Shown: piece after piece, positions 1 to 8,042 of the stretch | Layout of the letters: each line of letters opens with the position of its first letter | Position numbering within the stretch: position 1 is the stretch's first letter | Assembly: GCA_947452355.1 (NCBI GenBank) | Contig: CANGCU010000005.1 | Coordinates: forward strand, 1-19,547 | Reading direction: 5' to 3' | Origin: Microbacteriaceae bacterium | GTDB taxonomy: Bacteria; Actinomycetota; Actinomycetes; Actinomycetales; Microbacteriaceae | DNA: 19,547 bases | The notes under the pieces: generated by a model | Told to the model about the DNA's origin: nothing | Databases searched by the model: none | What the model saw: the letters and a program-made list of their open reading frames with translations, nothing else | Program-made: the position numbers and the translations under genes

Positions 1-690
1 ACGGGTTTGGTCCCCATTGAATTCGGAGCGGCCGATTCCATCACGGTCGGCAGTGAGGTGATTGCGATTGGCGCACCACTCGGGCTTCAGAACACCGTGA
101 CGGATGGCGTTGTTTCGGCACTGAACCGTTCCATCACCATTTCGAATAAAGCCAACGGGTTCAACTTTGATTTGCCGGGAGCTCAACAGTCACCACTGGC
201 GCAAGACCTGTCGCTTCCCGTTATCCAGACCGATGCGTCCATCAACCCGGGTAACTCTGGCGGTGCGCTGTTGAATTCCGTTGGACAACTTGTGGGAATA
301 AACGTCGCCATCGCCAGCAGCGGTTCATCCTCGGGGTCAATCGGTGTCGGCTTTGCCCTACCCGCAACGTTGGTCGAACGGGTCGCGTCCGATCTCATCT
401 CATCCGGTTCAGCCCAGCACGGTCGAATCGGTGCAATGGTTAGCAAGGTCGCCGCAACGGACGGTGTTATTGGTGCGGAAATTCAGGGTGTCGACGCGGG
501 GTCTCCCGCCGAGGCCGCTGGACTGCAGAAAGGCGACATCGTCACCACGTTCAACGGGGTTCCCATCCGCGACGAAATCGACATCACCGCTCAGGTGCGG
601 TCGCTTCGACCGGGTGCCACGGTCGGGTTTACCTACGTTCGTGGGGGAGTCTCACACGATGGAACGGTAACGGTAGGGTCGCTCGAATAG
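1..690 (+). CDS. HtrA/DegP-like S1C serine protease with PDZ domain, 3' part only
   Basis: The reading frame is open from base 1, so the gene begins upstream; 229 C-terminal residues are present. The visible part carries the chymotrypsin-fold end of an S1C protease: the active-site signature INPGNSGGAL, with the catalytic serine codon at 256-258, preceded by a strand region typical of the family (IAIGAPLGL) and a serine-rich insert. The last ~85 residues form a PDZ domain (GVDAGSPAEAAGLQKGDIV). The catalytic His and Asp, and any membrane anchor, would lie left of the window. HtrA proteins degrade or refold damaged envelope proteins; in Actinobacteria they are usually anchored to the membrane with the protease outside. 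The family call is secure, the exact paralogue (HtrA, PepD, DegP) is not. The gene ends 23 nt before the next start. Confidence 0.93.
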   Translation, partial: TGLVPIEFGAADSITVGSEVIAIGAPLGLQNTVTDGVVSALNRSITISNKANGFNFDLPGAQQSPLAQDLSLPVIQTDASINPGNSGGALLNSVGQLVGINVAIASSGSSSGSIGVGFALPATLVERVASDLISSGSAQHGRIGAMVSKVAATDGVIGAEIQGVDAGSPAEAAGLQKGDIVTTFNGVPIRDEIDITAQVRSLRPGATVGFTYVRGGVSHDGTVTVGSLE

Positions 691-701
691 CGAGCCGCGC
701 G

Positions 702-707
702 TAAACT
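702..707 (+). promoter_or_regulatory. Candidate -10 box (TAAACT) for a leaderless DUF3039 transcript
   Basis: TAAACT fits the actinobacterial TANNNT -10 pattern and ends six bases before the ATG at 714, which would put the transcription start on or next to the A of the start codon. No Shine-Dalgarno sequence precedes this ATG, in line with a leaderless mRNA. No good -35 hexamer is seen at the usual distance. Confidence 0.42.
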
Positions 708-713
708 ATTGGC

Positions 714-977
714 ATGACCACCGAGAGCGACTCAACTGGCTCGACCGATGTTCTCGACCGCGAACTACAGGAACTCCTTGAGAACGAGGTCACGGACGAC
801 GGTGACCACGATAAGTTTTCGCACTACGTCCAGAAGGAAAAGATTCTTGAATCGGCCGTGACGGGGAAACCCGTTCGTGCACTGTGCGGAAAGAAGTGGA
901 CGCCCAACTCGAATCCCGACCGTTACCCGATCTGCCCGACGTGCCACGAGATTTACGAGCGATTGCGGGACGAGTAA
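714..977 (+). CDS. DUF3039 family protein (small zinc-ribbon-like)
   Basis: An 87-residue protein recognisable as the actinobacterial DUF3039 family by the core HYVQKEKILESAVTGKP, CGKKW and CPTCHEIYE. The first ~30 residues are acidic and probably disordered. His37, Cys58, Cys74 and Cys77 could together bind one zinc ion (inferred from spacing). The molecular function of the family is not known to me. In many actinobacteria the gene sits directly before nicotinate phosphoribosyltransferase, as here, with five bases between stop and next start. The start at 714 has no Shine-Dalgarno sequence but is preceded by a -10-like box at leaderless spacing. No alternative function is proposed. Confidence 0.93.
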   Translation: MTTESDSTGSTDVLDRELQELLENEVTDDGDHDKFSHYVQKEKILESAVTGKPVRALCGKKWTPNSNPDRYPICPTCHEIYERLRDE

Positions 978-982
978 TCGGT

Positions 983-2281
983 ATGTCGGATTCGACCGCA
1001 CTGTTTACCGATCGATACGAACTCACCATGATCGACGCGGCTCTGCGCGACGGACACGCAGAGCGTCGGTGCGTTTTTGAGGTCTTCTCGCGGCGCCTTC
1101 ACGCGGGCCGCCGATACGGAGTGTTTGCAGGAGTTGGCCGACTCATCGACGCCATCGAGCAATTTCGGTTCACCGAGGACATCCTGACCTGGCTCACCGC
1201 GGAAAGAGTCGTATCGCCCGCCGCCATCGATTATCTGTCCACGTATCGGTTCACCGGAGATGTCCGTGGATATCGCGAGGGCGAATTGTTCTTCGCCGGT
1301 TCACCTGTCCTTGAAATCGAAGGAACGTTTGCCGAGGCCGTCATCCTCGAGACGCTCGTGTTGTCGATTCTGAATTACGACAGTGCGGTCGCAACAGCGG
1401 CGTCGCGAATGGTGACTGCCGCCGAAGGAAAACCGCTGATCGAGATGGGGTCGAGACGAACCTCTGAGGCGAGTGGCGTTGCCGCTGCTCGAGCCGCGTT
1501 CATCGCAGGTTTCGATGCAACCTCGAATCTTGAGGCGGGACGAACGTGGGGCGTCCCCACTCGCGGTACCGCTGCACATTCATTCACACTCCTTCACGAC
1601 TCAGAGGAAGCCGCGTTCCGATCACAGGTCGATGCGTTTGGTGCCGACACAACTCTCTTGATCGACACCTTCGACATCCCCACGGCGGTCGAAACAGCTG
1701 TTCGGGTTGCGGGCGGGAAACTGGGTGCGGTTCGAATTGATTCCGGTGATTTGCCGTCGCTCGTTCGAAGCGTTCGCGCACAACTCGATGCGCTCGGCGC
1801 GACCGAAACCCAAATCATCGTGACGAACGACCTAAACGAGAACACGATTGCCGCACTTCGTGGTTCACCGGTGGATGCGTTCGGTGTAGGAACCGCCGTC
1901 GTCACTGGTTCGGGGGCGCCCGCCGCCGGAATGGTCTACAAACTCGTCGAGCACCAGGATGACGCGGGCGACTGGGTTGCGGTGTCGAAACGCTCATCGG
2001 AAAAGCAGAATCCAGCGGGGCGTAAGGACGCGAGACGACATCTGGTCGATGGAGTGGCGACCGAAGAGATCGTCGATCTAGGTCCGAAGGATTCCGACGC
2101 AACGTCCGGCAGGGCGCTCATTCACCCAATTGTGACCAACGGAGTCGCGCGCGACGAGTATCGCGGAACGTCGGGAGTTCATCTCGCGCGGGACCATCAC
2201 GCTCAAGCCCTGGCGGAACTACCCGAAGAGGGTCGACGATTGTCGCCCGGCGACCCCGCCATCCCCACGGTCTTTCACTGA
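983..2281 (+). CDS. pncB: Nicotinate phosphoribosyltransferase
   Basis: Converts nicotinate, PRPP and ATP to nicotinate mononucleotide, the first step of the Preiss-Handler NAD salvage route; cytoplasmic. The chosen ATG gives 432 residues, a normal family length, and an N-terminus (STALFTDRYELTMIDAAL) that matches the usual start; the frame is open further upstream but would then overlap the DUF3039 gene. Visible motifs: MGSRRTSE in the substrate region, RGTAAHSF with His199 as the likely phosphorylated histidine, and VRIDSGDL of the phosphoribosyl-binding barrel, followed by a glycine-rich C-terminal half (GVGTAVVTGSG). It lies five bases behind the DUF3039 gene and 18 bases before murI, so it is probably in the same operon. 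The Shine-Dalgarno sequence is weak, which suggests translational coupling. Confidence 0.96.
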   Translation: MSDSTALFTDRYELTMIDAALRDGHAERRCVFEVFSRRLHAGRRYGVFAGVGRLIDAIEQFRFTEDILTWLTAERVVSPAAIDYLSTYRFTGDVRGYREGELFFAGSPVLEIEGTFAEAVILETLVLSILNYDSAVATAASRMVTAAEGKPLIEMGSRRTSEASGVAAARAAFIAGFDATSNLEAGRTWGVPTRGTAAHSFTLLHDSEEAAFRSQVDAFGADTTLLIDTFDIPTAVETAVRVAGGKLGAVRIDSGDLPSLVRSVRAQLDALGATETQIIVTNDLNENTIAALRGSPVDAFGVGTAVVTGSGAPAAGMVYKLVEHQDDAGDWVAVSKRSSEKQNPAGRKDARRHLVDGVATEEIVDLGPKDSDATSGRALIHPIVTNGVARDEYRGTSGVHLARDHHAQALAELPEEGRRLSPGDPAIPTVFH

Positions 2282-2287
2282 CGTCAG

Positions 2288-2293
2288 TAGGCT
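2288..2293 (+). promoter_or_regulatory. Candidate -10 box (TAGGCT) for a leaderless murI transcript
   Basis: TAGGCT ends six bases before the GTG at 2300, the same spacing as the -10-like box before the DUF3039 gene. There is no Shine-Dalgarno sequence between it and the GTG. This suggests an internal promoter giving a leaderless murI-rph-rdgB-mntH transcript. No clear -35 is visible. Confidence 0.38.
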
Positions 2294-2299
2294 AAAAGC

Positions 2300-3160
2300 G
2301 TGAATCGGGACGCGAGTATCGGAATCATCGACAGTGGTGTCGGTGGGTTGACTGTCGCTCGGGCAATCATCGATCAACTCCCCGGGGAATCAATTCGTTA
2401 CATCGGCGACACCGCGAATGGTCCGTATGGACCGTTGCCCATTGCTGAGGTTCGCGAGCACGCGCTCGGACTACTTGACCAACTCGCTGAGCAGGGAGTC
2501 AAGTTGCTCGTGATTGCGTGCAACACGGCGTCCGCCGCGATGTTCCGAGACGCCAAGGAACGATACTCCGATCGCCTCGGCATTCCGGTTGTCGAGGTTA
2601 TACAACCTGCGGTTCGAACGGCCGTGGCGCGAACACGATCGAAACGCATCGGCGTCATTGGCACGGTCGGAACCATCAAGTCCGGCGCGTACCAGGATTC
2701 GTTCGTCGCCGATCCCGAGATTCAGGTGACCGCTGTCGCGTGCCCGCGATTTGTCGAATTTGTTGAAGCGGGAATCACCAGCGGAGACGAGCTATTCGCC
2801 GTTGCAAACGACTATCTGGCTCCGTTGAAAGCGGCCAACGTCGACACACTCCTTTTGGGATGCACCCACTACCCCCTGATCTCGGCGGCGATTCAATACG
2901 TGATGGGTCCCGACGTGTCACTTGTGTCGAGCGATGACGCAACCGCGTATGAGGTCTATCAGACACTTGTTGAACACGATTTGTTGCGCACGTCGACCGC
3001 CCCGCCGGTTCATTCGTTTGAGACGACGGGTAATGACCGTGAGCGATTCCGCCAGTTGGCACATCGCTTCCTTGGTCTTGAAATCGACCGAGTCGACTCC
3101 TTTCCGACCAGCGCAATCACACTTCCCACCACCGCCGAATTGGAGAACACTGACTCATGA
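2300..3160 (+). CDS. murI: Glutamate racemase
   Basis: Interconverts L- and D-glutamate without cofactor, supplying D-Glu for peptidoglycan; cytoplasmic. The 286-residue protein has the full family set: [13 protein letters not shown] at the N-terminus (Asp11 and Ser12), [10 protein letters not shown] (the actinobacterial form of the substrate loop), catalytic Cys74 in IACNTASA and the second catalytic Cys188 in LLGCTHYPL. Starts with GTG, with no visible Shine-Dalgarno sequence but a -10-like box at leaderless spacing. Its stop overlaps the rph start as ATGA, so the two are translationally coupled. murI-rph-rdgB is a common actinobacterial neighbourhood. Confidence 0.97.
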   Translation: MNRDASIGIIDSGVGGLTVARAIIDQLPGESIRYIGDTANGPYGPLPIAEVREHALGLLDQLAEQGVKLLVIACNTASAAMFRDAKERYSDRLGIPVVEVIQPAVRTAVARTRSKRIGVIGTVGTIKSGAYQDSFVADPEIQVTAVACPRFVEFVEAGITSGDELFAVANDYLAPLKAANVDTLLLGCTHYPLISAAIQYVMGPDVSLVSSDDATAYEVYQTLVEHDLLRTSTAPPVHSFETTGNDRERFRQLAHRFLGLEIDRVDSFPTSAITLPTTAELENTDS

Positions 3161-3891
3161 CTCGTATCGACCAACGCACCAACGACGAACTCCGTCCCGT
3201 GACAATCGAACGAGGCTGGTCCGCGCAGGCGGAAGGTAGTGCGTTGATTTCCTTCGGTAACACGAAGGTCCTGTGCACGGCGTCATTCACCAACGGCGTC
3301 CCTCGGTGGATGGTCGGCAAAGGTAAGGGTTGGGTCACCGCCGAATACGCGATGTTGCCCCGCTCGACGAACGATCGCAACGATCGTGAAAGCGTGAAGG
3401 GTCGCATCGGAGGTCGAACGCACGAAATCTCGCGACTCATCGGACGAAGCCTGCGAGCGGTCGTCGACATGAAAGCCCTGGGGGAGAACACCATTGTCAT
3501 CGACTGTGACGTGTTGCAAGCCGATGGCGGGACGCGAACGGCGGCCATAACGGGCGCCTACATCGCGCTTCACGACGCCATCGAATGGGGACGCGCCAGG
3601 GGATTCATTGGAAAGAACGCCGTTGCGTTGATCGATTCGGTCGCCGCGGTGAGCGTCGGCATCATCGATGGAACCCCAATGCTGGATCTTCAGTACACCG
3701 AGGACGTGCGCGCAGAGACGGACATGAATGTTGTTGCCACCGGCCGTGGCCTTTTCGTCGAAGTCCAAGGGACGGCAGAGGGCGCTCCATTCGACAAGTC
3801 GGAACTTGACTCGCTGCTCGAGCTAGCGACGAACGGAACGGCACGACTCACCGAGATTCAGGCGGCCACTCTAGCGGTGTCGGACTCATGA
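3157..3891 (+). CDS. rph: Ribonuclease PH
   Basis: A phosphorolytic 3'-to-5' exoribonuclease that trims tRNA 3' ends, using phosphate and releasing nucleoside diphosphates; cytoplasmic homohexamer in known cases. At 244 residues it has normal full length. Motifs: the N-terminal RPVTIERGW start of the fold, the [19 protein letters not shown] segment with Arg87, and [15 protein letters not shown], where Thr126 and Arg127 match the phosphate-binding residues of the family. Start ATG overlaps the murI stop by ATGA and its own stop overlaps rdgB in the same way, so expression is likely coupled across the three genes. Confidence 0.97.
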   Translation: MTRIDQRTNDELRPVTIERGWSAQAEGSALISFGNTKVLCTASFTNGVPRWMVGKGKGWVTAEYAMLPRSTNDRNDRESVKGRIGGRTHEISRLIGRSLRAVVDMKALGENTIVIDCDVLQADGGTRTAAITGAYIALHDAIEWGRARGFIGKNAVALIDSVAAVSVGIIDGTPMLDLQYTEDVRAETDMNVVATGRGLFVEVQGTAEGAPFDKSELDSLLELATNGTARLTEIQAATLAVSDS

Positions 3892-4478
3892 GTACGGTTG
3901 TCATCGCGACGCACAACGCGCATAAATTTGCCGAAATCGGCGAGACACTTCGGGCTCTCATCGGCCCGGGAATCGAACTGACGCAGACCGACGGAAAGGA
4001 ACCCGTCGAAGACGGTGGAACATTCGAAGAGAACGCGCTCATCAAAGCGCGCGCGGCGTTCCGACACTCTGGCCTGCCATCTCTCGCCGACGACTCGGGG
4101 ATCTGCGTCGACGCACTCGACGGCGCTCCGGGAATCTTCTCGTCCCGTTACTCGGAAGAAGGAACCGACGCGGCCAACCGCACGAAACTTCTGACCGCCC
4201 TGAAGGGCGCCACTAAACGTTCCGCGACGTTCGTCTGCGCAGTGGCGTTTGTCACGAAAGACGGCGAGCGAGTCGTTCGAGCGGAGTGGCCCGGCACTGT
4301 TCGTGCCGCGGCCAAGGGTAGCGGCGGTTTTGGATACGACCCGATTTTCGCGCCGAAGGGGTTCACGGGAACTGCTGCGGAAATGACCTCGCTGGAGAAG
4401 GCATCATTCAGCCACCGTGCGCGCGCACTGGGGCTCATCGCGCCCGCGATTAACCGCTATCACCAGTCGAAGAACTAA
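3888..4478 (+). CDS. rdgB: RdgB/HAM1 family non-canonical purine NTP pyrophosphatase
   Basis: Hydrolyses dITP, ITP and XTP to the monophosphates and keeps deaminated purines out of nucleic acids; cytoplasmic. The 196-residue protein shows the family's glycine-free N-terminal motif ATHNAHK (residues 7-13), the [10 protein letters not shown] helix with Glu47, Glu48 and Asn49, the catalytic [15 protein letters not shown] with Asp68 and Asp69, and FGYDPIF near the C-terminus. Starts within the rph stop (ATGA). Only one base separates its stop from the Nramp start, so it is almost certainly cotranscribed in both directions. Confidence 0.96.
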   Translation: MSTVVIATHNAHKFAEIGETLRALIGPGIELTQTDGKEPVEDGGTFEENALIKARAAFRHSGLPSLADDSGICVDALDGAPGIFSSRYSEEGTDAANRTKLLTALKGATKRSATFVCAVAFVTKDGERVVRAEWPGTVRAAAKGSGGFGYDPIFAPKGFTGTAAEMTSLEKASFSHRARALGLIAPAINRYHQSKN

Positions 4479-4479
4479 C

Positions 4480-5700
4480 ATGGCGGTTCGACCCAACCGC
4501 GTTGCGCTGGTGTCACTATTAGGGCCTGCGTTTGTTGCGGGTGTGGCGTATCTCGACCCAGGGAATGTTGCAGCGAACATCACCGCTGGCGCGCAATTGG
4601 GTTTTCTGCTGGTGTGGGTCGTCGTTGCGGGCAACGTCATCGCCTGGCTCGTGCAGTATTTGTCGGCGAGCCTGGGGATTGTGACGGGGAAGAGCCTTCC
4701 CGAAGTAATGGGCTCGAGGATCACCTCTCGTGTGGGGCGAATCGCCTATTGGATTCAGGGTGAACTGATCGCGATGGCGACCGACGTGGCCGAGGTCGTC
4801 GGGGGCGCCATCGCGCTCTATCTCTTGTGGGGTGTTCCACTCTGGGCGGGTGGACTCATCATCGGCGTCGTCTCGATTGCGCTTCTCGGTGTGCACGGCA
4901 GATTCGGCGCAAAACCCTTCGAACGGCTCATCGTGCTGTTCCTCGTCGTCATCGCTGTCGGCTTCGGCGCGAGCGTCTGGGGTCATCCCGTCGATTTTGC
5001 GTCGTTCACAGCGGGGCTCGTTCCTCGACTTCGCGGTTTCGACTCATTGGTCCTTGCCGCCGCAATACTGGGCGCGACGGTCATGCCCCATGCGATTTAC
5101 GCCCACTCGGGTTTCGCGCGTGATCGCGTGGGTGTCGAAATGGATGTGCCACTGCGTCGGCTGAGGGCGGCCACTCGAATCGACGTGACGCTCGCTCTGC
5201 TGTTCGCTGGCGCGGTCAACGTGGTGCTTCTGGTCATTGGGGCCACAGTTTTGCGTGACCAACCGGGTACCGACACGCTCAATGGCGCGTTCGCGGCTCT
5301 GGGGTCAATCTCGGGTTCCGTCGTCGCGACGCTGTTCGCCGTCGCGTTGCTCGCCTCGTCGCTCGCCTCGACCGCTGTTGGAGCTTATGCAGGTGCCGAG
5401 ATCATGCACGGGCTGATTCGTCGAACTATTCGCCCGTTAGTGCGACGGGCCGTCACCGTCGTTCCCGCAGTAATCATCCTGATGCTCGGTGTCGAGCCGA
5501 CGGCAGCGCTTATCTTTTCTCAGGTGGTCTTGAGCTGGGGGATTCCGTTCGCGCTCATCCCCCTCATTGTGGTCACGGGCAATCGCGAAATCATGGGCGA
5601 ACAACGATCACACGGGATTGTCCGGGCACTGGCGGGAGTCGCAACGGCTCTCGTCATTGTGATCAATGCGGGTCTGGTGGTCGTGACCCTCGGGGTCTGA
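4480..5700 (+). CDS. mntH: Nramp family divalent metal transporter (Mn2+/Fe2+ : H+ symporter)
   Basis: A membrane protein of 406 residues from the chosen ATG at 4480, one base after the rdgB stop; the frame is open further upstream but that extension lies inside rdgB and has no membrane character. The metal site is intact: DPGN in the first helix (Asp26, Asn29) and VMPHAIYAHS in helix six (Met202), the Asp/Asn/Met set that coordinates Mn2+ or Fe2+ in Nramp proteins. About 11 hydrophobic helices are seen. It takes up manganese or iron into the cell using the proton gradient. Metal preference cannot be read from sequence, so the symbol mntH is by family. No metal-regulator site is visible because the gene has no promoter gap of its own. 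Confidence 0.93.
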   Translation: MAVRPNRVALVSLLGPAFVAGVAYLDPGNVAANITAGAQLGFLLVWVVVAGNVIAWLVQYLSASLGIVTGKSLPEVMGSRITSRVGRIAYWIQGELIAMATDVAEVVGGAIALYLLWGVPLWAGGLIIGVVSIALLGVHGRFGAKPFERLIVLFLVVIAVGFGASVWGHPVDFASFTAGLVPRLRGFDSLVLAAAILGATVMPHAIYAHSGFARDRVGVEMDVPLRRLRAATRIDVTLALLFAGAVNVVLLVIGATVLRDQPGTDTLNGAFAALGSISGSVVATLFAVALLASSLASTAVGAYAGAEIMHGLIRRTIRPLVRRAVTVVPAVIILMLGVEPTAALIFSQVVLSWGIPFALIPLIVVTGNREIMGEQRSHGIVRALAGVATALVIVINAGLVVVTLGV

Positions 5701-5701
5701 C

Positions 5702-6352
5702 CTACTCGGTTTCCTCGTCGCGAATTTCGCGGCGCTCACGCCACCAGTGGATGCCGATGGACAACACGCTTATTCCAACGACCCCGAGCAAGACGAGGTC
5801 GATGTATTTCACGACGAGGTCCGCGACACCGGGGATATGTGCGACCGCCCATCCTGCGACAGGGAGGATTCCGGCCCACAGGAACGCGCCGAGTGCGTTG
5901 AAGAGGGTGAAGGTGGCACGGTTCATTCTGCCGATTCCCGCCGCGACGGGCAGGAGCGTTCGGACAATCGGAACGTATTGACCCAACGTCAATGACAGAG
6001 GGCCCCAACGGTGAAAGAACTGTTCGGTTCGCTCAACGCTCTTGTGTGACAACAATCCGCCTTCTTGGCGTTTGAAGACTGCGGGTCCGCCGACGCGGCC
6101 GATTTGGTAGCCCAACTGGTTGCCCAGGACGGATGACGCAAAAATTATTGCGGCGACAACCCCAATCGGTTGGGGAATGGTGCCGGTGTAGGTGAGGACA
6201 CCCGCAACGACGAGCAATGTGTCGCCGGGGAGCATGAACCCGATGAGGAGTCCCGTCTCGATGAAAACGATGGCGCCGACAATCAGCAGTCCCCAGTTTC
6301 CCGCGCTTTCAATGAGTGCGGCGGGGTCGAATAGTCCTGCAGCGCTGATCAT
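5702..6352 (-). CDS. DedA family membrane protein
   Basis: A 216-residue protein of the DedA/SNARE-associated (VTT) family with 4-6 hydrophobic segments. Key motifs: FIETGLLIGFMLPGDTLL (acidic residue plus the re-entrant LPGD hairpin) and GQYVPIVRTLLPVAAG, the family's arginine-proline re-entrant motif. DedA proteins are implicated in flipping lipid carriers such as undecaprenyl phosphate or phosphatidylethanolamine, and in membrane homeostasis. The ATG at 6352 is chosen because a longer in-frame start would run into the tRNA gene; GAGAGGAAC upstream is a fair ribosome-binding site. It sits 17 nt downstream of the tRNA-Leu 3' end on the same strand, so it may share the tRNA promoter. It converges with mntH with one base between stop codons. 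Confidence 0.93.
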   Translation of the reverse strand: MISAAGLFDPAALIESAGNWGLLIVGAIVFIETGLLIGFMLPGDTLLVVAGVLTYTGTIPQPIGVVAAIIFASSVLGNQLGYQIGRVGGPAVFKRQEGGLLSHKSVERTEQFFHRWGPLSLTLGQYVPIVRTLLPVAAGIGRMNRATFTLFNALGAFLWAGILPVAGWAVAHIPGVADLVVKYIDLVLLGVVGISVLSIGIHWWRERREIRDEETE

Positions 6353-6369
6353 GTCGTTCCTCTCGATTG

Positions 6370-6449
6370 TGCGGGTGGAGGGACTCGAACCCACACGCCG
6401 AAGCACAGGAACCTAAATCCTGCGTGTCTACCAATTTCACCACACCCGC
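6370..6449 (-). tRNA. tRNA-Leu (anticodon UAG, reads CUN)
   Basis: On the minus strand the gene folds into a class II cloverleaf: acceptor GCGGGTG/CACCCGC with seven pairs and discriminator A, D-arm with GTG...CAC, anticodon stem CAGGA/TCCTG with loop TTTAGGT giving UAG, a long variable arm closed by a TTCG loop, and T-loop TTCGAGT. It resembles bacterial tRNA-Leu(UAG) across its length. The T-stem GTGGG/CCCTC has one U-U mismatch. No CCA is encoded (the next bases are CAA), as is common in Actinobacteria, so the CCA end must be added enzymatically. The DedA gene follows after 17 nt. Confidence 0.97.
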
Positions 6450-6459
6450 AATAATTCCC

Positions 6460-6465
6460 AGTGTA
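6460..6465 (-). promoter_or_regulatory. Weak candidate -10 box for the tRNA-Leu gene
   Basis: TACACT on the minus strand lies ten bases upstream of the mature tRNA 5' end, a suitable place for a -10 element. No convincing -35 hexamer is found at 16-18 nt. Low confidence; no other promoter candidate stands out in the 129-nt gap up to the dehydrogenase gene. Confidence 0.25.
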
Positions 6466-6554
6466 TCGGGCACTTTATTGTGGCGTAGAGTGTCATTGTT
6501 CGTTGCCTAATAGGTAGAGAACCACAGGTAATTCGGTCGGTTGGGCATTGGTGC

Positions 6555-6564
6555 TCACCGGTGA
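6555..6564. promoter_or_regulatory. 10-bp palindrome in front of the aldehyde dehydrogenase gene
   Basis: TCACCGGTGA is a perfect 10-bp palindrome directly upstream of the AAAGGA ribosome-binding site of the dehydrogenase gene. It lies where a repressor could block transcription or ribosome access. It could equally be chance; no regulator gene is adjacent. Confidence 0.35.
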
Positions 6565-6578
6565 AAGGAAACAGCAGC

Positions 6579-8039
6579 GTGCGTTCAGAAAAAGACATCC
6601 TGGGATCCGTTCCAACCCAATTGTTCATTGGTGGGGATTGGGTTGACGCAGAGGGCGGTAAAACGCTGACCGTATCCGACCCGGCAACCGGCGAACACCT
6701 CGCGACGATTGCCAACGCGTCCGAGGCCGATGCTCAGAAGGCGATCGACGCCGCTGCTGCGGTTCAGGAATCGTGGGGGAACACCGCTCCGCGTGTTCGC
6801 GGCGAAATTTTGCGCAAGGCGTGGGAACTGCTCATCGAACGCCGCGACGACTTCGCGCTGTTGATGACCATGGAAATGGGAAAGCCGTTCGCCGAGGCGC
6901 AGGGCGAGGTCACCTACGGTGGGGAATTCCTTCGCTGGTTCTCGGAAGAGGCGGTTCGCATCAACGGCCGTTACGGATCGAATCCCGAAGGAACGGGAAC
7001 GATGATCGTGTCTAAGCGACCGGTCGGTCCGTCCTTCCTCATTACGCCGTGGAACTTCCCACTCGCGATGGCGACCCGCAAGATCGCCCCGGCGATTGCG
7101 GCGGGTTGCACCGCCATCATCAAGCCGGCTGAACTGACACCGCTGACGACGCTCGCATTCGCTGCTCTTCTCGAAGAAGCAGGCGTCCCCAAGGGTGTTG
7201 TCAATGTCATCACGACGAGCCGCTCGCGGGACGTCTCGCCCGTCATCATTCAGGATTCGCGACTGCGAAAGATCTCGTTCACGGGCTCGACTCAGGTCGG
7301 AAAAGTCTTGCTGACGCAGGCGTCCAACAATGTGCTTCGCACGTCGATGGAGCTCGGTGGAAACGCACCGTTCATCGTGTTCGACGACGCAGACATCGAC
7401 AAGGCTGTTGACGGAGTAATGATTGCCAAGTTCCGCAACATTGGACAGGCGTGCACCGCAGCCAACCGCATTTTCGTCCAGAAGGGTGTTGCCGCGAAAT
7501 TCTCGGCGAAGGTTGCTGAACGCGTTGCCGCGATGAAGATTGGCCGTGGAACGGAAGAAGGCGTGACGATTGGTCCCCTCATCGACGAGAATGCCGTCGT
7601 GTCGAGCCAGGAGTTTGTGGACGACGCTGTCGCTCTCGGCGCGACCGTCCTCACGGGTGGCAAGCGCATCGATGGTCCAGGAACGTTCTTCCAGCCGACC
7701 GTCATTTCGAATGTCCACGCCGACACCCGATTCATGAGCGAAGAAATCTTTGGACCGATTCTGGGTGTCATTGAGTTCGAGACAGAGGACGAGGTCATTC
7801 GCATGGCGAACGACACCGAATACGGTCTCATCTCGTACGCCTTCACTAACGACCTGCACCGCGGACACCGTCTCATCGAAAAACTGGAAACGGGAATGAT
7901 GGGATTGAACACCGGACTGGTGTCGAATGCCGCGGGACCGTTCGGTGGTGTCAAGCAGTCGGGTGTCGGTCGTGAAGGCTCCACCGAGGGCATCGAGGAA
8001 TACCTCACGACGAAATACACATTCCTTCCCAACGCCTAA
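6579..8039 (+). CDS. gabD: NAD(P)-dependent succinate-semialdehyde dehydrogenase family aldehyde dehydrogenase
   Basis: Oxidises an aldehyde, most likely succinate semialdehyde to succinate, with NAD(P)+; cytoplasmic. From the GTG at 6579 it has 486 residues, normal for GabD. Catalytic residues are present: Cys292 in NIGQACTAANR and Glu258 in SMELGGNAPF; FTGSTQVGK is the cofactor-side loop and TPWNFP the Asn169-type motif. The GTG at 6579 is preferred because AAAGGA lies 9-10 nt upstream; an in-frame GTG at 6561 would add six residues but overlaps that ribosome-binding site. The gene follows the tRNA-Leu divergently. GabD acts in GABA, putrescine and pyrrolidine breakdown, which could link it to the amine genes at the right end, though they are 8 kb apart. 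A long antisense frame across it is a codon-bias shadow. Confidence 0.9.
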   Translation: MRSEKDILGSVPTQLFIGGDWVDAEGGKTLTVSDPATGEHLATIANASEADAQKAIDAAAAVQESWGNTAPRVRGEILRKAWELLIERRDDFALLMTMEMGKPFAEAQGEVTYGGEFLRWFSEEAVRINGRYGSNPEGTGTMIVSKRPVGPSFLITPWNFPLAMATRKIAPAIAAGCTAIIKPAELTPLTTLAFAALLEEAGVPKGVVNVITTSRSRDVSPVIIQDSRLRKISFTGSTQVGKVLLTQASNNVLRTSMELGGNAPFIVFDDADIDKAVDGVMIAKFRNIGQACTAANRIFVQKGVAAKFSAKVAERVAAMKIGRGTEEGVTIGPLIDENAVVSSQEFVDDAVALGATVLTGGKRIDGPGTFFQPTVISNVHADTRFMSEEIFGPILGVIEFETEDEVIRMANDTEYGLISYAFTNDLHRGHRLIEKLETGMMGLNTGLVSNAAGPFGGVKQSGVGREGSTEGIEEYLTTKYTFLPNA

Positions 8040-8042
8040 TTC

